DNA of 10,450 nucleotides from CAZYWA01 sp964650975 [NCBI: uncultured bacterium] (GTDB taxonomy: Bacteria > JADJOY01). The position numbers were made by a program, and so were the translations under genes. Each line of letters opens with the position of its first letter. The stretch's first letter is position 1. Of the stretch, positions 1 to 5,724 are shown in pieces. A model generated the notes under the pieces. That model worked only from the letters and a program-made list of their open reading frames with translations, was not told the origin of the DNA and did no database searches. Location of the stretch: positions 1-10,450 of the forward strand of contig CAZYWA010000257.1 in NCBI GenBank assembly GCA_964650975.1, read 5' to 3'.

Positions 1-1
1 G

Positions 2-427
2 ACCGTTCCGCGTGAGATGGGCGGGACCGGCGATATCGGCACCAATCCCGAGCAACTGTTTGCCGCGGGTTGGTCAGCTTGTTTCGAAGGTGCGTTGGGC
101 CTCGCCGCCAGAAACGTGAACGTCACACTTCCGCCTGATCTTGCTATCGATGCTGAAGTCGATCTTGGAATGATCGACGGAGGATATGGCTTGCAGGCAC
201 GATTGAATATCAGCCTGCCGGGATTGGACGGCTACGGCGTGGCGCGCGCGCTGCGCGAGGACGAGGAGCTGCGGGACACGTTTCTCGTGGCTTTCTCGGG
301 CTACTCCGACGACGAGGATCGAGCGCGGTCGCTCGGCCACGGCTTCGACGCCCACCTGGCGAAGCCGATCGAGATCGAGGATCTGAAGGTCTTGGTCACT
401 CGGGGCCGGCCCAAGGGCGCTCGCTGA
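2..427 (+). CDS. Chimeric Ohr/OsmC N-terminal part joined to a CheY-like receiver domain (5' partial)
   Basis: The frame is open to the left edge; ATG 17 lies inside the Ohr domain, so the true start is outside the window. The first ~75 codons match organic hydroperoxide resistance protein (GTNPEQLFAAGWSACF, with the peroxidatic Cys) and run through the LNISLPGLD strand. From about base 230 the protein is instead the second half of a response-regulator receiver domain: GYGVARALR, then AFSGY with the conserved Ser/Thr position, then LAKP with the conserved Lys, ending at TGA 425-427. The resolving Cys of Ohr (VCPYSNAT motif) is absent, and the phospho-acceptor Asp of the receiver is Asn in LNISLPG. 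Neither half should therefore work. By hand count GC3 is about 58% left of the joint and about 89% right of it. I infer an assembly chimera or a recombinant pseudogene, with the right half being the tail of a hybrid kinase or regulator native to this genome. Confidence 0.7.
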   Translation, partial: TVPREMGGTGDIGTNPEQLFAAGWSACFEGALGLAARNVNVTLPPDLAIDAEVDLGMIDGGYGLQARLNISLPGLDGYGVARALREDEELRDTFLVAFSGYSDDEDRARSLGHGFDAHLAKPIEIEDLKVLVTRGRPKGAR

Positions 428-489
428 GCGGGCTCACCGCACCGCGCGCCGACCCGAAACCGCTTCGCCGGTCTCGCCGCGGTCACGGT

Positions 490-539
490 ACCGCCATGTA
501 ACCGCCACGGCGGTTCGCGAGACTGACGGCCATGGCGGT
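490..539. repeat. Nested inverted repeats upstream of and across the PAP2 start
   Basis: Two inverted repeats are nested. The outer arms are ACCGCCATG at 490-498 and CATGGCGGT at 531-539, nine perfect base pairs, with the right arm holding ATG 532. The inner repeat is AACCGCC at 500-506 and GGCGGTT at 509-515. Between them lies TTCGCGAG (514-521), one mismatch from the CTCGCGAG motif found around the activator gene. The structure could hide the start codon in mRNA or be an operator. The function is unknown, and GC-rich sequence produces such repeats by chance fairly often. Confidence 0.4.
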
Positions 540-1077
540 CATGGCATCGACCTTCGCTTCTGCCTCGTTTCGCAGCGTGCTGGTGTGGGACGAGGCGCTG
601 CTGCGCGGTGTCGGGCGCTGGCATCGCCCGGCGCTCACCTCCGCGATGCGTGCGTTCACCCGGCTCGGCGACGTGTCGAGCTGGGTCAAGTCGGGACTCT
701 TGTTGCTCGCGTGCGGCCCGGACGGTGTCCGCGCCGGCAGCTACCTGGCGGTCTCGGCGATCGGCGCCACCGCCGTCGCGCAGCTCCTCAAGCGCTCGTG
801 CAAGCGCGCGCGGCCGAGCGAGTCGGTGGCCGAGCTGGCGCCGCTGGTGGAGAACCCGGACGCGTTCTCGTTTCCATCGGGGCACACCGCCGCGGCCGTG
901 GCGGTGGCCGTCGCGATGGCTGCGATCTCGCCGGCATTGGCCGCGGTGGCCGGCGTGATCGCCACCGGCATCGCGGTGTCGCGGATCTACCTCGGCGCTC
1001 ACTACCCGCTCGACGTCGCGGCCGGTGCCGTGATCGGCATCGCCGCCGGTCTCGGCACCCGGGCGATCCTGGGGTGA
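532..1077 (+). CDS. PAP2-family (type 2 phosphatidic acid) phosphatase, membrane protein
   Basis: A 181-residue protein with the complete PAP2 signature: motif 1 KRSCKRARP (Lys87, Arg94, Pro95), motif 2 PSGH (115-118, His118 acid/base) and motif 3 SR-x5-H-x3-D (Ser150, Arg151, nucleophile His157, Asp161). Hydrophobic stretches before motif 1 (about 54-84), after motif 2 (119-147) and at the C terminus (162-180) indicate an integral membrane enzyme. The family dephosphorylates lipid phosphates such as phosphatidate or undecaprenyl pyrophosphate at the membrane; the substrate cannot be told from sequence. At 181 residues it is a short, bacterial BcrC/PgpB-like form. The start is uncertain: ATG 532 has no good ribosome-binding site, ATG 541 is an alternative, and both are close to the inverted repeats upstream. 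The next gene follows on the same strand after a leader with regulatory motifs, so co-transcription is not assured. Confidence 0.88.
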   Translation: MAVMASTFASASFRSVLVWDEALLRGVGRWHRPALTSAMRAFTRLGDVSSWVKSGLLLLACGPDGVRAGSYLAVSAIGATAVAQLLKRSCKRARPSESVAELAPLVENPDAFSFPSGHTAAAVAVAVAMAAISPALAAVAGVIATGIAVSRIYLGAHYPLDVAAGAVIGIAAGLGTRAILG

Positions 1078-1092
1078 GCCGGAGTTGCCGGA

Positions 1093-1105
1093 CCCGCCTT
1101 GCGGG
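1093..1105 (+). other. Small hairpin after the PAP2 gene
   Basis: CCCGC (1093-1097) and GCGGG (1101-1105) form a five-base-pair stem with a CTT loop, 16 bases after the PAP2 stop. There is no T tract. It is a weak terminator at best. Confidence 0.2.
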
Positions 1106-1140
1106 CGTGCCGGGTGCGCGGAGAACGGTTTGTGGATGCC

Positions 1141-1184
1141 GGCTCGCGAGCCGATACTGGCGGCGTCCCCGGGAAGTTCGCGAG
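1141..1184. promoter_or_regulatory. Candidate autoregulatory operator of the sigma-54 activator gene
   Basis: GGCTCGCGAGCC at 1141-1152 is a perfect 12-bp palindrome containing CTCGCGAG. A second near-copy, TTCGCGAG (1177-1184), is followed by the same CC and ends 8 bases before ATG 1193. The exact octamer is otherwise seen in this window only in the cluster at 3179-3226, directly downstream of the same gene. I infer that the activator binds its own leader, as many bacterial enhancer-binding proteins do. Confidence 0.45.
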
Positions 1185-1192
1185 CCAGCACG

Positions 1193-3166
1193 ATGGCCGA
1201 GTCGTTCACCGATCCGCCTCCGCCCGCGTCCACGCCCCCTTCCGACTCCTCGCGGATCGACGGCGAGACGGCGCTCCGCTCCATCGTCGAGGGGACGGCC
1301 GAGGAGACCGGCGAGCGGTTCTTCGCCGGGCTCGTCGAGACGCTGGGTCGGACGCTCGGCACTCACTCCGCGTGGGTGACCGAGTACCTCCCTGAGCGGG
1401 ACGTGCTGCACGCGCTCGCTTACTGGCAGCAGGGTGAGGTGTCGAGCGGGTGGGAGCATCCGGTGCACGGCACGCCTTGCGAGGCCGTGATCCAGGAAGT
1501 GCGGCTGGTCCACTATCCCGACAAGCTCGCCTCGCTCTACCCGGACGTGACGCCGGTGAAGCTCCAGGGCGTCGTGAGCTACCTGGGCGTGCCGCTCTGC
1601 GACGTCGATGGGCAGATCATCGGCAACCTCGCGGTAATGGACCGCGTGCCGATGCCCGAGGACCAGCGGGCGATGGCGCTGTTCCGGATCTTCGCGTCGC
1701 GCGCCTCGGCCGAGCTGCGCCGGGTGCGCGCCGAGCGCGAGCTGCGCGACCGGGAAGAGCGGCTGCGCAGCCTGGTCGACGCGGCCATGGATGCGATCGT
1801 CGAGATCGACGGCCAGCAGACCGTCACCCGTTTCAATCCCGCGGCGGAGAAGGTGTTCGGATGCACGGCGAGGGAAGCGGTGGGCAGCCGCTTCGCCGAG
1901 CTGCTGCGCGATTCCCGGCAAGCGGCGCACGTCGAGAAGCTGCTAGCCGAGGTCGAAGCGCGCCCCGAGGGAAACCAGTCGATGTGGATTCCGGGCGGTT
2001 TCGAGGCGCGGCGCCGCGACGGCTCGGCTTTCACCGCCGAGGCGACGCTCTCGCGCTACCACGTCGACGGCAAGCCCAGCTTCACGCTGATCCTCCGGAA
2101 CGTCGAGGACCGGCTCGAGGCGGAGCGCAAGATCCGCGCGCTCACCGATCAGACCGAGTACCTGCGCGAGGAGATCCGCGCGCACCACAACTGGGGCGAG
2201 CTCCTGGGCCGCAGCGCGCCCTTCCAGGCGCTGCTCCACGAGATCGATCAGGTGGCTCCCACCGACACCTCGGTGCTGATCCTGGGCGAGACCGGCACCG
2301 GGAAGGAGCTGATCGCGCGCGCCATCCACGCGGGGAGCCCCAGACGCGAGCGACCGCTCATCAAGGTGAACTGCGCCGCGATCCCGGCGACGCTGATCGA
2401 GAGCGAGTTCTTCGGTCACGCGCGGGGCGCCTTCACTGGCGCCACGTCGAAGCGCGACGGCCGCTTCGCGCTCGCCGATCGCGGCACGATCTTCCTCGAC
2501 GAGATCGGCGAGCTGCCTCTCGAGCTGCAGGCGAAGCTCTTGCGGGTGCTGCAGGAAGGCGAGTTCGAGCCGGTGGGCAGCGCCGAGACCCGGCGCGTCG
2601 ACGTGCGAGTGATCGCCGCCACCAACCGCGATCTGGCGCGGGCCGCGCGCGAGGGCCGCTTTCGCGAGGATCTCTACTACCGGCTCGCGGTCTTCCCACT
2701 CTCGGTTCCGTCGCTCCGTGAGCGGCCCGACGACATCGAGCTGCTCGCGTCCACCTTCCTGCAGCGCTTCGCGCACCGTCTCGGGCGGAGCGTGGCACCG
2801 CTCACACCCCGGTGCTTCGAACGGTTGCGTGCGTATCCGTGGCCCGGCAACGTGCGCGAGCTCATGAACGTGATCGAGCGCGGCGTGATCCTGGCGCGGG
2901 ATGGGCGCGTGGACCTGGCGCGGTCGTTGCCGGAGATCACCGATCTGCCGGCGCCCCTCGCGCCGCCTTCTCCGGGCGACGGCTGCGCGCCGCCGATCCG
3001 CACCGTTCACGACCTCGATGCGCTCGAGCGCGAGAACATCGTGCGCGCGCTCGAGACCGCCGGCTGGCGCGTCGCCGGCGAGAACGGCGCCGCGGCCCTG
3101 CTCGGCACCAAGCCCTCGACGCTCAGCTCGCGGATGAAGGCGCTCGACATCCAGCGCCCTCGTTGA
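1193..3166 (+). CDS. Sigma-54-dependent enhancer-binding transcriptional activator (GAF-PAS-AAA+-HTH)
   Basis: A 657-residue regulator. Counting from ATG 1193, a GAF sensor domain covers about 25-175 (ending [20 protein letters not shown], then a helix), a PAS domain about 190-304 ([16 protein letters not shown], then [10 protein letters not shown]), and a short coiled linker about 305-335. The AAA+ domain has Walker A GETGTGKE (365-372), an intact sigma-54 contact loop GAFTGA (412-417), Walker [10 protein letters not shown] with Asp436-Glu437, and the arginine-finger region FREDLYYRL (490-498). A Fis/FhlA-type helix-turn-helix lies at about 630-653 ([20 protein letters not shown]). The protein should remodel sigma-54 RNA polymerase using ATP once its sensor domains are engaged; the ligand is unknown. 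ATG 1136 in the same frame is an alternative start with a better spaced GGAGA. I prefer 1193 because codons 1136-1192 have poorer GC3 and overlap a palindromic operator. The enhancer cluster and -24/-12 promoter directly downstream point to the mddA unit as target. Confidence 0.9.
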   Translation: MAESFTDPPPPASTPPSDSSRIDGETALRSIVEGTAEETGERFFAGLVETLGRTLGTHSAWVTEYLPERDVLHALAYWQQGEVSSGWEHPVHGTPCEAVIQEVRLVHYPDKLASLYPDVTPVKLQGVVSYLGVPLCDVDGQIIGNLAVMDRVPMPEDQRAMALFRIFASRASAELRRVRAERELRDREERLRSLVDAAMDAIVEIDGQQTVTRFNPAAEKVFGCTAREAVGSRFAELLRDSRQAAHVEKLLAEVEARPEGNQSMWIPGGFEARRRDGSAFTAEATLSRYHVDGKPSFTLILRNVEDRLEAERKIRALTDQTEYLREEIRAHHNWGELLGRSAPFQALLHEIDQVAPTDTSVLILGETGTGKELIARAIHAGSPRRERPLIKVNCAAIPATLIESEFFGHARGAFTGATSKRDGRFALADRGTIFLDEIGELPLELQAKLLRVLQEGEFEPVGSAETRRVDVRVIAATNRDLARAAREGRFREDLYYRLAVFPLSVPSLRERPDDIELLASTFLQRFAHRLGRSVAPLTPRCFERLRAYPWPGNVRELMNVIERGVILARDGRVDLARSLPEITDLPAPLAPPSPGDGCAPPIRTVHDLDALERENIVRALETAGWRVAGENGAAALLGTKPSTLSSRMKALDIQRPR

Positions 3167-3178
3167 CCGGCGCGTCCT

Positions 3179-3236
3179 CTCGCGAGTTCTCGCGAGCGGC
3201 GCTCGCGAGATCTCGTCACTCGCGAGACCTCGCGAC
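3179..3236. promoter_or_regulatory. Clustered CTCGCGAG palindromes: candidate enhancer (UAS) for the sigma-54 activator
   Basis: The octamer palindrome CTCGCGAG occurs exactly at 3179-3186, 3189-3196, 3202-3209 and 3219-3226, with a 7/8 copy at 3229-3236. They read as three 18-bp units, each an octamer, two bases and a second octamer that is perfect or decayed: 3179-3196, 3202-3219 and 3219-3236. The first and third units start 40 bases apart, close to four helical turns. The cluster lies about 92-149 bases upstream of the predicted start at about 3328, the usual distance for enhancer-binding proteins. Three tandem sites recall NorR upstream of norVW. Binding by the 1193-3166 protein is inferred. 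Confidence 0.6.
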
Positions 3237-3249
3237 TCCCCGATTCGCG

Positions 3250-3275
3250 GCCTTCGGGCGTTAGTGCCCGAAGGC
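3250..3275 (+). terminator. Strong hairpin, probable terminator of the activator gene
   Basis: GCCTTCGGGC (3250-3259) and GCCCGAAGGC (3266-3275) pair perfectly over ten bases around the six-base loop GTTAGT. Only a short T run (TGTTT, 3281-3285) follows, so it is not a classical intrinsic terminator. Its place, after the activator gene and before the next promoter, fits transcriptional insulation. It also separates the enhancer cluster from the promoter. Confidence 0.55.
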
Positions 3276-3301
3276 ATGGGTGTTTCGACCGCTCGCCGAG
3301 A

Positions 3302-3317
3302 TGGCACGGCGCTCGCT
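3302..3317 (+). promoter_or_regulatory. Sigma-54 (-24/-12) promoter of the mddA unit
   Basis: TGGCACG at 3302-3308, four bases, then TCGCT at 3313-3317, compared with the sigma-54 consensus TGGCACG-N4-TTGCW. The invariant GG (3303-3304) and GC (3315-3316) are separated by exactly ten bases as required; the only departure is C for the second T of the -12 element. Transcription would start near 3328, giving a leader of about 46 bases before mddA. A sigma-54 activator gene lies immediately upstream. Confidence 0.65.
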
Positions 3318-3373
3318 CTAGGGCGTGCGTGTGTCGTCGTGTCGTCCAAACCCAAACCACAGGGAGTCGTGAA

Positions 3374-4141
3374 ATGAAGCGCTGGGCGGTGTTCGCGTAC
3401 GGCGTCGCGTCCTACGCCGTGTTTTTCGTGACGTTCCTCTATGCGGTCGGGTTCCTCGGGAACCTCGGCGTGCCGAAGTCGATCGACTCGCCACGCGACG
3501 GCTCGACGGGTGCGGCGATCGCCGTCGACCTGCTGCTGCTCGGGGTGTTCGCGATGCAGCACAGCGTGATGGCGCGCCCCGCGTTCAAGAAGGCGTGGAC
3601 CCGGATCGTGCCGGAGCCGGCGGAGCGCAGCACCTACGTGCTCTTCTCGAGCGTGGCGCTGATCGCGCTGTTCGCGTTCTGGCGGCCACTCGGAGGAGTG
3701 GTGTGGAACCTCGAGAGCGCCGCCGCGCGCGCGTTGATGCAGGCGCTCTTCGCCGCGGGCTTCGCGACGGTGCTGGTGGTCACGTTCCTCATCAACCACT
3801 TCGATCTCTTCGGGCTGCGCCAGGTGTGGACCTATCTGCGCGGGCGCGAGTACCGGCCGCTCGCCTTCACGACCCCCGGTCCCTACAAGCTGGTGCGCCA
3901 TCCGCTCTACCTCGGATGGTTCCTGGCCTTCTGGGCGACGCCTTCGATGACCGCGGCGCATCTGCTCTTCGCCGCCGCGAGCACCGCGTACATCGTGATC
4001 GCGGTGTTCTTCGAGGAGCGCGATCTCACCACCGTCCACGGCGAGGCGTACGTCGACTACCGGTCGCGGGTGCCGAAGTTCATTCCCCGGCGCGGCCGCG
4101 CGGCCGCCGTGCCGGCGGCCACCGCGGCGATGGCCGGCTGA
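3374..4141 (+). CDS. mddA: Methanethiol S-methyltransferase (MddA-like, membrane-bound)
   Basis: A 255-residue integral membrane protein of the NnrU/isoprenylcysteine methyltransferase superfamily. The start is fixed by AGGGAG at 3361-3366, seven bases before ATG 3374. It matches, as I remember the family, MddA proteins that methylate methanethiol to dimethyl sulfide with S-adenosylmethionine: VGFLGNLGVPKSIDS (25-39), QHSVMARPAFK (62-72), NHFDLFGLRQVW (141-152), the SAM-binding region VRHPLYLGWFLAFWATP (174-190) and FFEERDL (212-218). About five or six hydrophobic segments are visible, at 4-28, 46-62, 88-104, 120-140 and 181-211. The C terminus is a basic and Ala-rich tail. It heads a unit with a second methyltransferase 59 bases downstream and has its own candidate sigma-54 promoter. 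A different thiol or volatile substrate within the superfamily remains possible. Confidence 0.8.
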   Translation: MKRWAVFAYGVASYAVFFVTFLYAVGFLGNLGVPKSIDSPRDGSTGAAIAVDLLLLGVFAMQHSVMARPAFKKAWTRIVPEPAERSTYVLFSSVALIALFAFWRPLGGVVWNLESAAARALMQALFAAGFATVLVVTFLINHFDLFGLRQVWTYLRGREYRPLAFTTPGPYKLVRHPLYLGWFLAFWATPSMTAAHLLFAAASTAYIVIAVFFEERDLTTVHGEAYVDYRSRVPKFIPRRGRAAAVPAATAAMAG

Positions 4142-4200
4142 GGCCCAGAAACGCGGATGAACCCGCACCAACACGCACCCATACACCGGAGGAACCGACC

Positions 4201-5001
4201 ATGGCCGCCACCTGTCCCACGGGCTTCGACGTCACGCGTCTTCGCCAGCAAGTGCTCGCCACGTACGACCGCGTGGCGCGCGAGCCGGAGGGCGATTTCC
4301 ACTTCCATCGCGGTCCGTTCTACGCGGTGGAGCTGCTCGGCTACGACGCGACGGAGGTCGATTCGTTGCCGCTCTGCTCGACCATGCGCTTCGCCGGTGT
4401 CGGCAATCCGCTCGCGATCGGCCCGATCCGCGCCGGCGAGACGGTGCTCGATCATGCCTGCGGCGCGGGCATGGACCTGCTGCTGGCTGCGCGCCGCGTC
4501 GGCCCCGGCGGGCTCGCCATCGGCGTCGACATGACGCCCGCGATGCGCGAGCACGCCGAGGCCGCCGCCGAGGAGGCGGGGCTCGCCGACCGCGTGGAGC
4601 TCCAGGGCGGCTTTTACGAAAGCCTGCCGATCGACGACCAGTCGGTCGACGTGGTGCTTTCGAACGGTGTCGTGAACCTGGCTCCCGACAAGCGCCGGGT
4701 GTTCGCCGAGATCGCGCGCGTGCTCAAGCCCGGCGGGCGGCTCTACCTGGCCGACGTGGTGGTGGCGCGCGAGCTCACGAGCGCCGCGCGAGACGACGTC
4801 GACCTGTGGGCGGCGTGCATCGCCGGGGCTCTTCCCGAGAGCGAGCTGCCCACGATCGCGGCTTCGATGGGGCTCGAGGGTGGTCGAGTCACGCAGCGTT
4901 TCGACTCGTTCCGCGGTACCAGCGCCGAGGCGAAGGTCTCCCAGGACTTGCGAATCCAGGCGGTCAATTTCTTCGCCCGGAAACGATCGAGCGAAAGCTG
5001 A
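4201..5001 (+). CDS. ArsM-like class I SAM-dependent methyltransferase, substrate unknown
   Basis: A 266-residue soluble Rossmann methyltransferase starting at ATG 4201 after GGAGG (4188-4192). SAM motifs are visible: motif I VLDHACGAGMD (83-92), the acidic end of strand 2 GVDMTPAM (108-115), YESLPIDDQSVDVVLSNGVVNL (139-160) and LKPGGRLYLADVV (175-187). The overall pattern, including DMTP, NLAPDK and CIAGA, is that of the arsenite methyltransferase ArsM group. Of the cysteines that bind arsenic in ArsM, only the one in ACIAGA (Cys206) is kept. The others are replaced: Val67 in GVGNP, where ArsM has GCG, and Gly156 in SNGVVNL, where ArsM has SNC. No arsenic genes are nearby. I therefore doubt arsenite is the substrate. 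Its pairing with mddA makes a small sulfur compound (for example sulfide to methanethiol) an attractive but untested idea. Confidence 0.85.
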   Translation: MAATCPTGFDVTRLRQQVLATYDRVAREPEGDFHFHRGPFYAVELLGYDATEVDSLPLCSTMRFAGVGNPLAIGPIRAGETVLDHACGAGMDLLLAARRVGPGGLAIGVDMTPAMREHAEAAAEEAGLADRVELQGGFYESLPIDDQSVDVVLSNGVVNLAPDKRRVFAEIARVLKPGGRLYLADVVVARELTSAARDDVDLWAACIAGALPESELPTIAASMGLEGGRVTQRFDSFRGTSAEAKVSQDLRIQAVNFFARKRSSES

Positions 5002-5036
5002 CGCGCGTCCCACCGAGGGACGCAGGAGGATCGATC

Positions 5037-5477
5037 ATGTTCGAGATACGAAACATCGGTTGGTGGTACTGGCTCGCGACGCTCGTGCTGCTCGCCGGCG
5101 GTCTCGCCGGCTGGCCGTCCGGAATCGATCTCGCGACGGCGCTTTGCGCCGTGCAGGTGGTGCACTTCGCGATCCGGACGGGCAGCCCGACCTCGTTCCC
5201 GGTGCAGGTTCGGGCCGCATACCTGGACTTGCTGGTCGCGGGGAACTGGCCGCCGCTCGCGTTCGTTCACTGGGTCCAACTGGCCGGAACCTCGGCGACG
5301 GTGGTGTTCGGCTACTGCCCGCTCGCCCGGATGCTGTCGCTCTTGCCGTGGAATCGCCGCGAGCCGTTCACCGTGAACCTGGTGCGGCGCGTGTTCCTCT
5401 CCCGGCCGGTCCGCGGCAGCATCGTCGAGCAACTCGCGGCCCAGCAGCTCGTCATGGCCGAGCGAATGGCGGCGTGA
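5037..5477 (+). CDS. Small conserved-looking integral membrane protein of unknown function
   Basis: A 146-residue protein starting at ATG 5037 with an excellent ribosome-binding site AGGAGGA (5024-5030). I do not recognise a named family. Three or four hydrophobic segments are visible, roughly 8-25, 29-46, 60-80 and 82-101, starting with an aromatic NIGWWYWLA and followed by a charged C-terminal tail (about 105-146). Features that look selected are GYCPLARMLSLLPWNRREP (92-110), with one Cys, and FLSRPVRGSIV (120-130). The gene is 35 bases after the methyltransferase and has similar strong translation signals, so it is probably the third gene of the mddA unit. A role as membrane partner, transporter or sensor for the methylated product is possible but unsupported. 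Confidence 0.8.
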   Translation: MFEIRNIGWWYWLATLVLLAGGLAGWPSGIDLATALCAVQVVHFAIRTGSPTSFPVQVRAAYLDLLVAGNWPPLAFVHWVQLAGTSATVVFGYCPLARMLSLLPWNRREPFTVNLVRRVFLSRPVRGSIVEQLAAQQLVMAERMAA

Positions 5478-5565
5478 GGTGCGGCGAGAGACGTGTCGGG
5501 AGCGGAGCCCGGTGGCGACCGGCTGGAGCGCGGAGTAGAGTCAGCCGAAGAGTTGAGGAGCACCG

Positions 5566-5724
5566 ATGTCACGCCGGTCGATCCAGGTTTCGTTGCTCGA
5601 TCGGCGTGGTTATTTCTCCTGGCCTTTCCGCCTCGCGGCTTGTGGCGATCGAGCGGGAACGTGCGGCTCGGGGGCGCCTGGTGCCGTACCGCGCTCCGCA
5701 GCTCGCGTCGTGACCGCCTCGTGA
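5566..5724 (+). CDS. Possible 52-residue leader ORF before the CblC-like gene (doubtful)
   Basis: ATG 5566 follows GAGGAG (5554-5559) at good spacing and opens a 52-codon frame beginning MSRRSIQVSLLDRRGYFSWPF. Its stop TGA (5722-5724) overlaps GTG 5721 of the next gene in a GTGA junction, as in translationally coupled genes. GC3 is only about 65%, well below neighbours, and I recognise no family. It could be a leader peptide, the remains of a frameshifted gene, or chance. Apart from it, 5478-5720 holds nothing I can name. Confidence 0.2.
   Translation: MSRRSIQVSLLDRRGYFSWPFRLAACGDRAGTCGSGAPGAVPRSAARVVTAS

Noticed and set aside
17-427. A genuine redox-sensing fusion of peroxidase and response regulator
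   Set aside because: Both catalytic sites are cut by the joint, composition changes at it, and the junction falls in a motif shared by the two families.
1450-2721. Second + frame inside the activator gene
   Set aside because: Arg/Ala/Gly-rich translation typical of an out-of-frame read in GC-rich coding sequence.
1943-4186. Long open frame on the minus strand (747 codons) across the activator and mddA
   Set aside because: It mirrors the strong codon bias of the + strand genes; its product is low-complexity Arg/His/Glu-rich, while the + frames carry clear family motifs.
3595-4200. Upstream extension of the second methyltransferase into the mddA region
   Set aside because: The frame is open by chance; ATG 4201 has a good ribosome-binding site and matches the family N terminus, and mddA occupies the other frame with clear homology.
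4201-5001. Arsenite methyltransferase arsM
   Set aside because: Two of the expected arsenic-binding cysteines are replaced by Val and Gly and there are no ars genes around it.
5493-5720. N-terminal extension of the CblC-like protein from GTG 5493
   Set aside because: Codon bias is weak, no family similarity is visible, and MMACHC similarity starts right after 5721.
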